From Hypholoma sublateritium FD-334 SS-4 (taxonomy: Eukaryota; Basidiomycota; Agaricomycetes; Agaricales; Strophariaceae), in contig KN817530.1 of NCBI GenBank assembly GCA_000827495.1, positions 552,446-616,445 of the forward strand: 64,000 bases of DNA. The letters are read 5' to 3'. Shown here piece by piece: positions 1 to 11,362 of the stretch. The number at the start of each line of letters is the position of its first letter. Within the stretch, counting starts at the first letter, position 1. The notes below the pieces were generated by a model. It saw only the letters and a list, made by a program, of their open reading frames with translations. It was not told the origin of the DNA and searched no databases. The position numbers and the translations under genes are program-made.

Positions 1-1
1 G

Positions 2-2515
2 GAAAGAGCAGAGGCTGATTATGCGAGATCATGTCGTATAAAAGCAAAGAGCCGTGCCACGCTGATTATATGCCCGTTATCCACTGTGTCTAACTGGGAA
101 GACCAATTTCGCGAGCATTGGAAAGGCGAGGTCGCGGTCATTGGGGGGAGCGGCGGCGTCTGCGGTCTGATTTCACAGCAGACAACACCGCCGTCATTAT
201 CCCAGGCAAGCTCGTCGTCGCAGATGTCGATGTTTGTCGAAGAAAAATTGAAGGCCGAAGACGAAAAGCCCAAACGCATCCGCGAGGGAAAATCATTGCG
301 CGTCTACATCTACCATGGCAATGCTCGCCGACCCGACCCTTCCTTCCTCGCCGATTTTGACGCAGTGATCACCACATACGCGACCCTCGCTTCCGAATTC
401 TCAAAGCAGAGTCGTAGCTTATTAACCGCCGACGAAGAGGAGGACGATGGCGGGGAGAGTGATCAGGGCGGCGTTGACTATGATGACAATGGAAATCAGG
501 TCCTTCGATTGCCAAAGTCAAAGAAGGGTGCTCTGAAGCGGAAAAAGGCCATGCTTTCCACAGCGAACAATCCCGCCGAGCTTCCAAGTGCGTTGCAAAG
601 TATTCATTGGTTCCGTGTCGTCCTGGACGAAGCACAGTTAGTTGTAATATTTTTCATATTGTCTTGGAATATTCACCGTTTTATTTCAGCTCTATCAAGG
701 AAACAGGGACGGTGGCAAGTCGGGCTTGCTGCGATTTGATGGCAGATCGTCGGTTGTGCTTGACCGGAACACCTGTGCAGAATAAACTAGACGACGTGTT
801 CGCCCTCATCAAATTCCTGCGCCTTGATCCCTTCGACGATAAAAACATATGGACCGAATTTATTGGTAGCCCGGTTAAGTTTGGGCAGCCGCTTGGAGTG
901 GCGCGCCTCCAAACTATAATGAAGTCTATCACTCTTCGTCGAACGAAGGAGACCAAAACTTCAGACGGGAAGCGAATACTTGCTCTGCCACCGCGGCGCG
1001 ATGAACTGCGCTACCTCAAATTCGACGAGCAAGAACAGGAGATCTACAACCGCTTCTTCTCTGAATCACAAGCAGAGTTCAACGACTTGACAAAGAAGAA
1101 TGAAGTGATGAAGAACTACGTCGGCATTTTGCAAAAGATTCTTCGGCTCCGGCAAATATGCGACCATTTCGAGCTTGTAGACGGTAAGGAACCCGGGCAG
1201 GACTCGGCCGTGCCGTCTTACGACGAGATCGTCGCCGCTATTGCTAAAGATGGGTTTAATGCCACTCGCGCTGCTGCTATATTCGCTATTCTTCGGGAAT
1301 CTGCCACGACGCAATGTGTTGAATGCGGAGGTGACCTTTGTGTTTCCAACGAGCTAAACGCAGACGGCGTGGACGCCGAAGGTGCGCCTCCCAGTAACAA
1401 ACGTGGCCGGCGTGGTAAAGCGTCTTCCTCTCGAGGGCCCACGCGTGCCAGCAGTCCCAATAGCCCTCGGCCGGTGGTGACGCGCTGCCAGCATCTCTTC
1501 TGCATTCAATGCTACAGAAATTCAATCTGCCCTGGATGGCCGAACGTTGCGGCGGACGTCCGCCGCTCTTGCTCTGCGTGCCAAACTGGACTCAGCCCAA
1601 GTGACTCGTACGAAGTCAAGCCAGACATGGTTCTCGAGGGATCGGCGAAGAAGAAACCCGCGAAGCGGGAAAAGCGACAGAAAGGCGGCTCGCTGGACAA
1701 CTTCCATCCTTCCACGAAGATCAAGGCTCTCTTGGGTGATCTGATACAATTTTCGCGGATGAATGAACACTCCGTCAATTACGATCCTGAAATCCAGGTT
1801 ATCACCGATAATGGGATGTCTGATAACGGAGTTGTCAAAACAGTCGTATTGTATGTTCATTTCTTTTTGAATGAAATTGGTTTGCGGATGCTGACCATTG
1901 AATTAGTTCCCAGTGGACGACAATGCTTGACAAGTTTGTTGAAGTATTCCAGCCTTTCTTTCAAAGCTAATTCTTTTGGTAGGATTGAAGATGCGCTAGA
2001 AGCGGCTGGAATTCGCTACGACAGATTAGACGGGACGATGAAGCGCGACGATCGAACACGCGCTATGGATACTCTCAAACATGACCCTGGCTGTGAGGTT
2101 CTATTGGTTAGCTTGAAAGCTGGTGGTGTCGGCCTGAACCTTACCGCGGCCCAACGGGTATACCTAATGGATCCTTACTGGTATGCCTCTTGCATTTCTC
2201 ATATCTCCTCCGCATCGCCTTATCTCGATACAGGAACCCCGCAGTAGAAAATCAAGCGGTGGACAGAATTGTAAGCCCATTGCATATGTACAAGTTCTTT
2301 GTTGTCCTGATTCACCTTCGCAGCATCGACTTGGTCAAACTCGGCCCGTCACGACAGTGAAATTCATCATCGAGAATTCGATTGAAGCCAGATTGTTAGA
2401 AGTGCAGAAAAAGAAGACAGAACTGGCTAATATGACGCTCGGACAGAATACGAGCAAAGCCGACATTGCCCTGAGACGTATGGAGGAGCTGTCGCAATTA
2501 TTTAACGGGTCATGA
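2..2515 (+). CDS. SNF2-family ATPase with internal RING finger (Rad5/Rad16/Uls1 type), 5' end outside the window
   Basis: Swi2/Snf2 translocase of the class with a RING finger between the two ATPase lobes; such proteins act in DNA repair or as SUMO-targeted ubiquitin ligases in the nucleus. The model joins <2..636, 690..1850, 1907..1933, 1983..2180, 2234..2270 and 2324..2515; every junction is GT-AG and in phase. Motif Ia (IICPLSTVSNW) opens the visible part. The DEAH box is completed across the first intron, then come LTGTPVQN (motif III), FSQW (motif IV), LKAGGVGLNLT (V) and DRIHRLGQ (VI). The RING is C-x2-C, a basic insert of about 65 residues, CxHxxCxxC and CxxC (about 1315-1595). Exon 1907..1933 is only 27 nt. 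Motif I (Walker A) lies upstream of the window. Which of Rad5, Rad16 or Uls1 it matches cannot be decided from this part. Confidence 0.9.
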
Positions 2516-2926
2516 ACTATCTTATCTACTTAGATTCCTATAGTTTTACATTTTCTTATAGCCGTGAGGGGGATAGTGTCATCTACATTCTTGTATTCTG
2601 GAGTCAGACTAATTCACGGCCAATATTTATGGTCCTGTGTATGTACACTATCGCAGACTTATCAAGACAGAATACTATGAACTATATAATATTGTGTGAG
2701 CTTACTGTCCAACTAGGCTAGGGAAATGATTTTGCTCTCACGCGTGGTCAATGGTAGCGAAAGTGTCATGGGCAAAAGTCTAACGACAAGTGAATAAGCG
2801 AGTGTCAAGGCGAAGGAGCAAAGTTTGTACGGTGAAAAAACTAGAGTGTGAGATAGGGTAATTAAACAAAAGATGAAGCAGTTATGGACATGATTAAGGA
2901 ATTTGTATGTCAGATTTGTTATGTGC
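2516..2926. other. Intergenic, convergent 3' regions
   Basis: AT-rich spacer between two converging genes. No conserved frame, RNA gene or repeat seen; it should hold both 3' UTRs. Confidence 0.6.
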
Positions 2927-5900
2927 TTATGATACATCAGGTTTTTTATTTCCAGGGGCCGAAGCCGGGGTCTGCTTGCTTGATCCACTTTGCGTGCGTT
3001 GTGCCGCGTGATCTTTTCGCGGTTTCGGTTGGGCCTTTGGTTTTGAGGATGTTACAGCGGCAATGTTATTTGAAGAACTTTTTACTTTCTTCGGAGCTGG
3101 GGGAGCAATCACAGCCTTGGGCAATGGATGTAAAGGCTGACCAGCAATCAGGAACAAGTGGCCTCTTTGCTGAAGAATTTCATCAATTGCTTGGACCGCT
3201 GCACTCTGAAATTCACGATTAGTTTCTGAATTCCCTCATTCGGATCCGTTAAGCTTACCCGTTCTTCCCATGATTCATCGTCGGCATGTAATATGAGCAT
3301 TTCGCGATATTCAGCGAGATGTTCTGATCTCTCGACCATTGGACAAGCACCGGGGCCATGTTGTTGTTCACAGAGGCCACAGCGAAGAAACCCGCCATTG
3401 CCTTCAACGAACTGGATTGAATACAGATCATTGTCCTGCTTTGCTTTCCCCTTGGGTCGTTTGTTGTCGGCATTCGAGGCAAAGTCGTCGTCCACGCCGT
3501 CGGGGTCGCTGTCGCTATCAATATCGGAAATTTCTTTGTCAGAAGCATATACTGATCCGTCAGATGCAACGGATTTAGACTTGTGTCGCGCTGGAAATTC
3601 TGATATCTGAGATTGAGATCCTTCTACTCCGACGTTCATCTTGGTCTAGTCATAGTACCATGTAAATGACGTTGAAGACGACAGAACAGTTTTAGTCCTG
3701 ACCTTTGCAACATCGGCAGCTTTCCGACGTGCTCCTCTTCCAGATTGAGCGAATTCTCTTTCCTGTTGTTTCTCGCGCTCCAAATTGAGCTTTTGCAGTG
3801 TTTGTGCCCAGGAGTCCTTCTGGTCGACGTCTTCTACAACTTCTTCCAGCGTATCTTTGTCTGCAGCCCATATTTTCGCAAAAGAAAATGTCAAGGCCCC
3901 GCCGGCTCTGGGAGCCTCTTTAACAGCCTCTTTCTCGGTTTTCTCGAGAAGGTTATCAATATCTTGGTCAGAGTCTTTGCAGATTGATCGTCAGTGGTAA
4001 AATTGTGTCTGAGGAGGGAAAGCTTACATGTGATATCGCGGACACCATTTTCAGAATCAAAAAGGGCCTGTGCTCCGTAAGTCAAAATCGATTGCACATC
4101 TTCTCCGCCATTTTCGTCGTCGTCATCCATCTTTTGAACGATAAGATGGTCGAGAACTAATTTCTTTTTTCCTATTTGCATAATACGCTCTACATTGTGG
4201 TAAGAACCGCGACCGCAGAGATCACAAATAATAGCGACTTACCTTCGGCAGAGTCTTTGACCACAAGCTTAAAGACCATGCAAGTCTTTTTCTGTCCAAA
4301 GCGATATGCACGGGCAATAGCCTAGCAAAGCAATTAGCCGGTTATGTGAGATCATTCAAAATGTTCATACTTGTAAATCCTATGTATTTTTTGAGTCAGA
4401 TAAGAAAAAACATTGATCTAAACAAACGAACCTGATGAGGATTAAAGTCCGGGTCGAAAATAATGACGGTGTCGGCAGTCTATGAGGAATCAGCGGCAAT
4501 TGTTGAGACGATAATAAAGGAGGACTTACGAAGAGATTTATGCCCACGCCCTAGAAGGATGTAAGCCACCATACCAGACAATCAAAAGAATGGAACTTAC
4601 ACCAGCACGGGTGGTCAAAAGGAAAACGAAGAAATCCGATCCCGGCTTATTGAATTCATCCATTGACTTTTGTCGGACAGATCCTTTCGTGTTTCCGTCC
4701 TGAATTGATCATTAGCAGATTCGACATTGTTACAGGAAGCGATTTACCAGCCGCAGGAATTTGTATCCTTCTCCCTGTAGGAAGTCTTCAATGACATTAA
4801 GGGCTATAACAAACTTCGCAAAGGTGAGAACTTGTAACAGGGGTTGAACACAGGCAAAGCGCATTAGATACCTGACTGAAAAGGAGGACCCGGTGCCCTC
4901 GTTCTTTTAACTTCGGTAGCAGCGATTTGAGGAAACGCAACTTTGCACTGGCGTCGATGAGCTTGTCGTGCGTTTCCTGCGGTGGCAGGTTGCGAGGTTC
5001 GATATCCTCAGCGTAAAGGTAAGGATGTTGGAGGCACCTGATAGGTCAAGTATGTTACTATAAATGGCATATTATTTGAGCGTGATGCAAATGAGCTTAC
5101 TTTCGTAACTGCATCAGTACATTGTTGATACGAGTTTTTGCTGGAGCACTGGAGCCAATTGAAGGCTGTGATAATCCATTCAGGATATTCAAGTTGTGGG
5201 CTGTATAAATATTAGAGGAGTGCGTCAATAAACAGAATTGTAATTACTCAGGATCGATCTATAAATCTCGCGCTGTAGCGGTGCCATAGACACAGGAACA
5301 ATGACCTCATTCTATGGCAGTCAATAGAAGTTCAACTAAGTGATCGACATAAACAGACCTTTGGCGGTAGCTCTAGGACTTCGCTTTTAATACGACGTAA
5401 GAAGTAAGGGCGTAGCCTTGCATGAAGCTGTTTGATAAGTTCTTCGTCCAGTACTTCGTGTTGTTTTTCTAATTCTGCAAGATCTTTCCACTGCTCTGGG
5501 TCCAGGAAATTCATGAGATTGAACAGCTCTCGCATATTGTTATTTAAGGGGGTCTGTCAGAAGTGAATGTAAGAATTGTGGTCTAATTTGAAAATGTACA
5601 TCCTCACCCCAGTCATAATGATTCTATGCGCCGTGTTTAGTTCGTTCAGTTTCTTGAACAGAAGACTACTGTCACTTTTCACTTTTCAGTTGTCGATTAG
5701 CCAATGCGACACTATGAAGGTTTGGGTGTAGATCAACGTACGTCTTTGTCCTTCGTCAACCACTAGCACCTATCGGAGCGTTACCTCAATTTTTTTGAAT
5801 ATATATACTGCTTGTACATACCTCCCAGCGTTGTTGATTCTTGAATATCGGGGTGAAATCTTTTGCGCCGGTTAAAGATTCGTATGTAGTAACAACAACG

Positions 5901-8900
5901 TGGAATTTTGCCGGTGTATTGCCAGGAAGAGTGGGTTTGTGGAACAGTTCGAAATCCTTAATGACGTCGCGGGCGGCCTTTTCACCGTTGAAAGGAACTA
6001 CTCGGAGGTGAGGAGCCCATCGTTCAAATTCTCGCACCCAGTTTGTGATAGTGGAATTTGGGACAACCACAAGAGCAGGGAAAGCATTCCAATTGGCAGC
6101 AATATTTCCCAAGAAAGCCACGATCTGTACCGTCTTTCCCTACACAATAAGATATGTCAGACTTGTTACCGTGAACATGATTTATAAATTGGATGCACCA
6201 GTCCCATCTCGTCAGCCAGGATACAGTGTTGATGATTCCACCAATTGTTACAAAGCCAGTTAAACCCATCAACCTGATTAATAAATGAAACATTAGCTTA
6301 GCTGGTAAGTATAGTCAAAGATACTTACCTGGAATGGCATGAGCTTGAAGTTAGATGCTTGGCCTAATTCCAGATCTGATGCATCTTTCAACATGTGTTT
6401 TTTGCGATATTCGTCGTGACTCCTATTATCGAATGCCTTCCAGTATGCCTTATCTTGCTTAGGCACAAAGACAGTTTGGGAGTCAATGAACCTATCGAAA
6501 GCTTTCTCGAAGGCAGAGTATCCTGGCTCTCCTGGTCTGGGAGGTGTGTCCCAAGTTGCTACAAGACGGTTAGAAGCAGCCATAGATGAGTGGAGGAACG
6601 AACAAACTTTCATCATATCCCAAGTCATCCCATTTTATAAAAGCCCAGGCAACTTGGTCGATGTCCTCCTTTTTCAAGGTACTATGGTTTTTCCATTCCT
6701 GGAAGCTTTCCGTCAAATGCTGAGGTGGCTGTTCTCCCTTCTCGAAAATGAGCCTTCGTTCGTCATCAACGTTATCTTCTTCCTCTTCGTCACTAGTAAG
6801 AACCAGTTTCTTTTGCTTGTTTTTAAGTCTACGTTTCACTTTGATTGGAGTATGGCGCCAAAGTAGAACGTCAAGAACGCGGTCCACAGTTTTCCATGGT
6901 ACCGGAATCCTAAGTTCCGCGTCAGATAACGCCACAAAGCCTGAAGTTCCCTCATCCAGCCGAACAGAGGGGGCTCGCGTAAGGTCTGGCTTCTCGAAAA
7001 GAGTAGGTGGGATTCCTTCCTCAATGTCCATTGAAGCCTCCTGGGATTCAACTGGTTGTGTGAGCAATTCGACTTTCGTCCCGTTGGCAAGGAAGTATTT
7101 CAGCTTGGCCGGATGTGTCGATAGTAGCCACATATGGGGCACCCATTGAATGCGCCGATAGCTTCGACCTGTCCATTTCACAAGATATTCTCGGGGAAGG
7201 GGTGACTTGTGATCGGGGACTTCTCTTGGTCCACGAGTAGGCTCTACGGCGTTCGCAGGATATGGACGCCAGGCAATGATCTTGTCAAGTCCGTAGCGGT
7301 AGGAAGAGCAGTCCGAACAAAGCCAGTTTTTCGAACTTTGATAATATTCCGCTATTTCTGAAATATCAGGTTCATTATCGCCACTGAGAGCGGACGGTGT
7401 TATCAAGTGACGATAATGAGCCAAACGTTTGCAGGTGAAGCATCTGAATAGCAACTCCTTTGCGAGGGAGCGAAGAGAGTCTTGTAAATCAAGCGAGGTT
7501 GTCCCGTCTTCCATAACAACATCCTCAGAGTCTGACTCAGGGGTCTTTTTGAGGGCCTTGGTATGAGATACGTCGGGAACTAATGCAACATCCATACACC
7601 CCATGCATATTCCACCGCGCATACATGCACCTGTTAACATCTCAATGAGAGAAGAGGAGATATCGGAAGGAGGTCACTCACCGCAAATGAACTCCGTGGT
7701 TTGATCGATTGTGAGTTCGCGACGTTTCTTTGGTGGTGCAGTGGACTCATCGCCGTTTGCACGAGCGATTTCCCATTGCTCAAGGTCTCTTTGTTTGGCA
7801 GCTTTGAGTACTTCATCTCGTTGACTAAGAGCCAGACATCCCCAATGAGCGCCGACAGGGCATCGAAGACTGAAATGCCAAGCATTGTTAGAAAGGCGAA
7901 TAATCCTAGCATTATGAAAGAAATACCATTGAACCCATCCGCCCTTCCCTATCAAATGTTCTTCCTCGTCGGTTTCCTCGTCCTCGTCCTCGTTACTTCG
8001 CTTTCTCTTCTTCCCCTTGCTCTTCTTGCGCTTGAATGCTGCCAGAAGTTTATGGGCGGGTGCTAAGTGACATTTTTCGCAAATATCACGGTGCCGCCTC
8101 AGCACTTCATTGTCGTCGTCGTCAGAAAATGCATCTTCGGCAAGAGTAGCAATATCGCGGAAGCGTCCGTACATAGGACGAGCCGATTTTGGGCGATGAG
8201 CTTTCTTCTTTACCGCCTTGCCGCCTTTAGTCCGTTTCGCATATACGACATCCTCATCGTCATCGGTATAGTCGTCGTCTTCGGAGTCTACGCGTATCGT
8301 AGTGACCTTTCGGTTGCGCGTTGACCTCCTTAGGTTGCGAGCATCGCTTTCGCTTCCATCGTCGTATTCGTCGCTGTCATCTGAGTCGACAACAACAACT
8401 TGTCTCAATTTCCGCGGGCTGTAAGGAAGTTCCTTTCTTGTCGTCGCCCGGACTGATCGTGTGGGCTGGACTCGTGCTTTGAAGCCATCATATTCTTCAT
8501 CTTCATCATCGTCTTCAGACTCTTCGTTGCTTTCTGTGGATGCCACAGTCTCCGGTTCTTCCTCCGATCTTGCGCTAATCTGCGGCCCATCAGATGGGAC
8601 AACTGAAGAACTACGAGTGCTGCTAATGCTGCTGTTTTCTTTCACGCGAGATAGCGGATGCACGTAGTTAGCAGATGGGTCAAAAGATTCGAGCGTCCCC
8701 TCTGCCTTTTTCTTGTCTATCGAATAAATAGATTAGTTTGAATGCTGCTTCGACCCCCGATGAAAAACATACTGTATTCGTCGACCAAGGCCTTGTGTTT
8801 AGTTTGGAAAGGAATTGCCGCAAACTACGGAGATAGCTATAGTTATGCTCACGTCCAAGCGGGGCGAGAGTAGACTTTGACGCGTACCTTACGCGCTATA

Positions 8901-9214
8901 CCGCCGTCATATCGAGCGAAGTAATAAAGGTGCCCATCTTGCTCATGCTCGCCTATTATTTGATCTACACGCGTTATTGAATCCTCTTTCAGGGATGACT
9001 CGTTGGCGGGCTTGTATTGCTTCAACTGCGCAGACGAGAGTCGTGGTGGCTTGACCTCGACAAGCTTCCTAGAAGTGGAAGTTCTGACCGGCGGAGGTGC
9101 CTTAGGCAACTTCAATATTACTCGAGGTGGGTTAGAGCTACGCGGATTTGAAGGCAGGGATGGAGGTTTGTCTATCTCTTCGATATCGGAATCGGGCTGG
9201 TACTGGGCACACAT
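2927..9214 (-). CDS. CHD/Mit1-type chromatin remodeller with PHD finger, chromodomains and SNF2 ATPase
   Basis: ATP-dependent nucleosome remodeller of the CHD/Mi-2 group; S. pombe Mit1 (SHREC complex) is the closest architecture I know. A 24-exon model closes exactly in frame at 1,683 aa: 9214..8888, 8824..8773, 8716..7927, 7869..7682, 7630..6608, 6558..6329, 6273..6199, 6139..5822, 5769..5742, 5681..5608, 5553..5359, 5311..5248, 5200..5101, 5037..4872, 4813..4748, 4699..4601, 4550..4530, 4479..4432, 4379..4371, 4321..4243, 4189..4028, 3974..3703, 3645..3259, 3205..2927. N-terminus to C-terminus: a chromo/Tudor-like segment, acidic and basic low-complexity tracts, a split PHD finger (CEKC, CLRC, HWGC, CGAC, CMGC), chromodomain-like segments ([22 protein letters not shown]), Walker A DEMGLGKT, motif II DEGQ instead of DEAH, TGTPLNN, FSQ, TTRAGGVGINL and [13 protein letters not shown]-like knuckle (CxxCx3Hx4C) lies near the C-terminus. 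Two exons are tiny (9 and 21 nt). Confidence 0.92.
4371..4379 (-). other. 9-nt micro-exon (codons D-L-Q) in the CHD-type gene
   Basis: Flanked by an upstream intron ending in ATAG and a downstream GTATGA donor. It is needed to restore the conserved [17 protein letters not shown] stretch before helicase motif VI. Phase 0 on both sides, so skipping would delete three residues without a frameshift. Confidence 0.8.
4530..4550 (-). other. 21-nt micro-exon (motif V) in the CHD-type gene
   Basis: Seven codons (GVGINLF) between a CTAG acceptor and a GTAAGT donor, phase 0 on both sides. It supplies helicase motif V after TTRAG. Confidence 0.8.
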
Positions 9215-9726
9215 GGCGGTACGCGAGCAACCAAACTTGAACGCGTTAATTTAGAGTCACGACCAGTGTTCGCTTATGTAACAACTCAAGCTTCAAGGCT
9301 TTTCATAAAAATTTATACAACCTTTGCCTTGTGTGGTCTTGGTTCACTTTACGTTACACGGTGTTTTTTGGGTATTTAATTATAATTATAATTTTTCTGC
9401 GGTTTGGTGTTTTCCAAGTTTCTTTCGGGTTGTAACTTGCAAGCACCAAGATCAAGCCCCTGGGCAGAGAAAGTCGAAGCCATTGGTACGGCTGGCATGC
9501 GCGATATCACCAAGATATTAACAGCAACGTTCCAGTTGTTACCCCTCCAAGGGCTGTCGTCAGAAAGGTGGGGAAACTCGTTTACACACCTACATTTCAA
9601 GTTGTGAGGGCCAAGTGAAATATACACAAAGTTTGCGGTATAAACAAGAAGTCGCCGGCAACCACCTATGCCCAAGGCGCAACTTCTGTTTCGTTCCCTT
9701 TGCAGGCCACTGCATTTATATTGGGC
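9215..9726. other. Intergenic, promoter region of the CHD-type gene
   Basis: Both neighbours are on the minus strand, so this holds the CHD-gene promoter and 5' UTR plus the 3' UTR of the hydrolase gene. An AT-only stretch sits near 9376-9392. No coding signal found. Confidence 0.5.
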
Positions 9727-11064
9727 CTATGGATCAAATATCTTCGCAAGCCAATCACAACATTGCTTTGCCACTGGCTCGCTATCCTCTAAAAAAATCA
9801 ACCAAACCATTAGATACACAGGGTAAAAAATGAAGAAGAATTAATTGGCTTACTTATACAAAAGGCATGGGGCACGCCCTCCGGTCCATGGACGATTTGC
9901 GCTGACACATTGCAAGGGTCGAATGCCTGGAGGACAACTTCCCGTTCCTTGCCCACCCATCGGTCAGTGTTTGCGTAATAAAAGTACAGTTTGTTCCTGA
10001 ATTTGTTTAGTGTCGCGACATCAAGCGCCCGAATTGTTTTCATCTCCTCAGCGCCCATGTTCAAAGAAGCATGAATGCCCGTCCGCGATGCGATAAATTT
10101 CCTGAGTACGTGCAATTGACTTTCTGGCCAAGCTGGGTATATCGTCGAGAGGACGGCGGCGGGTAAAAACCTCGCCATAAATGACAACGAAGCTAGGATC
10201 GACCGGGATATTGGCCAGAATATGGGCTGGAAATGATGGTGTGATTGTGAATTAGGGGGATGTACACTGTCTGGGCGAAAGGTAAAATATATGACGCACG
10301 AAAAGAGATTTGCCATTGGGCGTGTCGCCAATACTGCTTATAGTTGGGGTCAACAGAAAAGTGGCTTCCACCCTATCCTCTGGGAGAGACTTCAAGACCT
10401 GTCGAATACACAGACGTTAGATCATGACTGCCTTGAAATCCAAGATGGCAACCAACCTGAAGAGATAGCCAACAGCCAACGCTATGTCCAATGACAACTA
10501 TGCGCGGCTTCCTTTCATAATATGCGTCGATAGCTTCGAGCAGCTCTAGCGAGTTCTGGATCTGGATAGTGAGGCTCTCTTCCGGTCGATATCGAGCGTG
10601 TCCGTTATTGCGGATGCCAGGGTAATGATCGAGGTGAGCCTGCGCGACAACAGCGAGGCTGGAAGACACCTGACTGCCATGGATCTCAGATAGAAACGGT
10701 ATATAGAAATCTACAAGCCCTGGATTGCCTGTGCCGCCGCATCGCTCTGTAAGTGATATTTTCTGCACTTACACCCAATCCACGTACCAGGGATAAAGAA
10801 CAGGAGCACTTCTGGCTCCTCATCACGGAGAGGAGACCACCATAACACATGTGAGGACCCCAGAGCGCCACTATGAATGAATTGAGCATTCTGAAATGTT
10901 TGGTTAGAGGACCCTGCGTGTTTGTGAGGAATCAGAAATGTTGGCAGCAGGTTCGCCATGAGTCCGACAAAATACGGTCGGACAACAGCAGACAACAATA
11001 TGTCTCCTGAAGAACTGATTTTGATGGCGTAGCGTGTGTTGTGCGCATTCTCAGCTTGTACCAT
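9727..11064 (-). CDS. Lipid-droplet-associated hydrolase (LDAH/DUF2305 family)
   Basis: Alpha/beta-hydrolase of the LDAH family, lipid-droplet serine hydrolases proposed to act on sterol esters or other neutral lipids. Reliable exons are 10788 and upstream, 10728..10457, 10398..10300, 10226..9854 and 9788..9727. Seen: oxyanion segment FIPGNPGLVDFY completed across the first reliable intron, nucleophile elbow GHSVGC, acid region with NTDRWV, and catalytic His in VPHAFC, completed by the last short exon ending AKIFDP. The 5' end is uncertain. An open frame starts with ATG at 11064 (another ATG at 10959), but a good branch site plus acceptor (CTAAC, TTTCAG) ends at 10891. The first coding exon may therefore be shorter or different, with certain coding from 10890 downwards. 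Confidence 0.85.
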
Positions 11065-11362
11065 TTTACGTACTCGGCCTTTGGTTCACAACCGAGGACA
11101 GATTTCATACCACTAGCCAAGGCAGCAAAATAGCAATATGGATACTACACAATACTTATTTACAATTGGGGAATAAGCTACATTCAGTGAAATTGTTGGA
11201 ATTTCATTTCTTCGAACCAACAGCAAATAGAGAGGGTATGATCCACGTAGCAGGAAGTCAGAAGGTATCACATCACCGTACAAAGCATATATGAAAAGAT
11301 GGTTCCCATCCTCTCATAGATAAGGGAGGTTGAACAGGGTACATTTTCGGATAGGTGGTATG

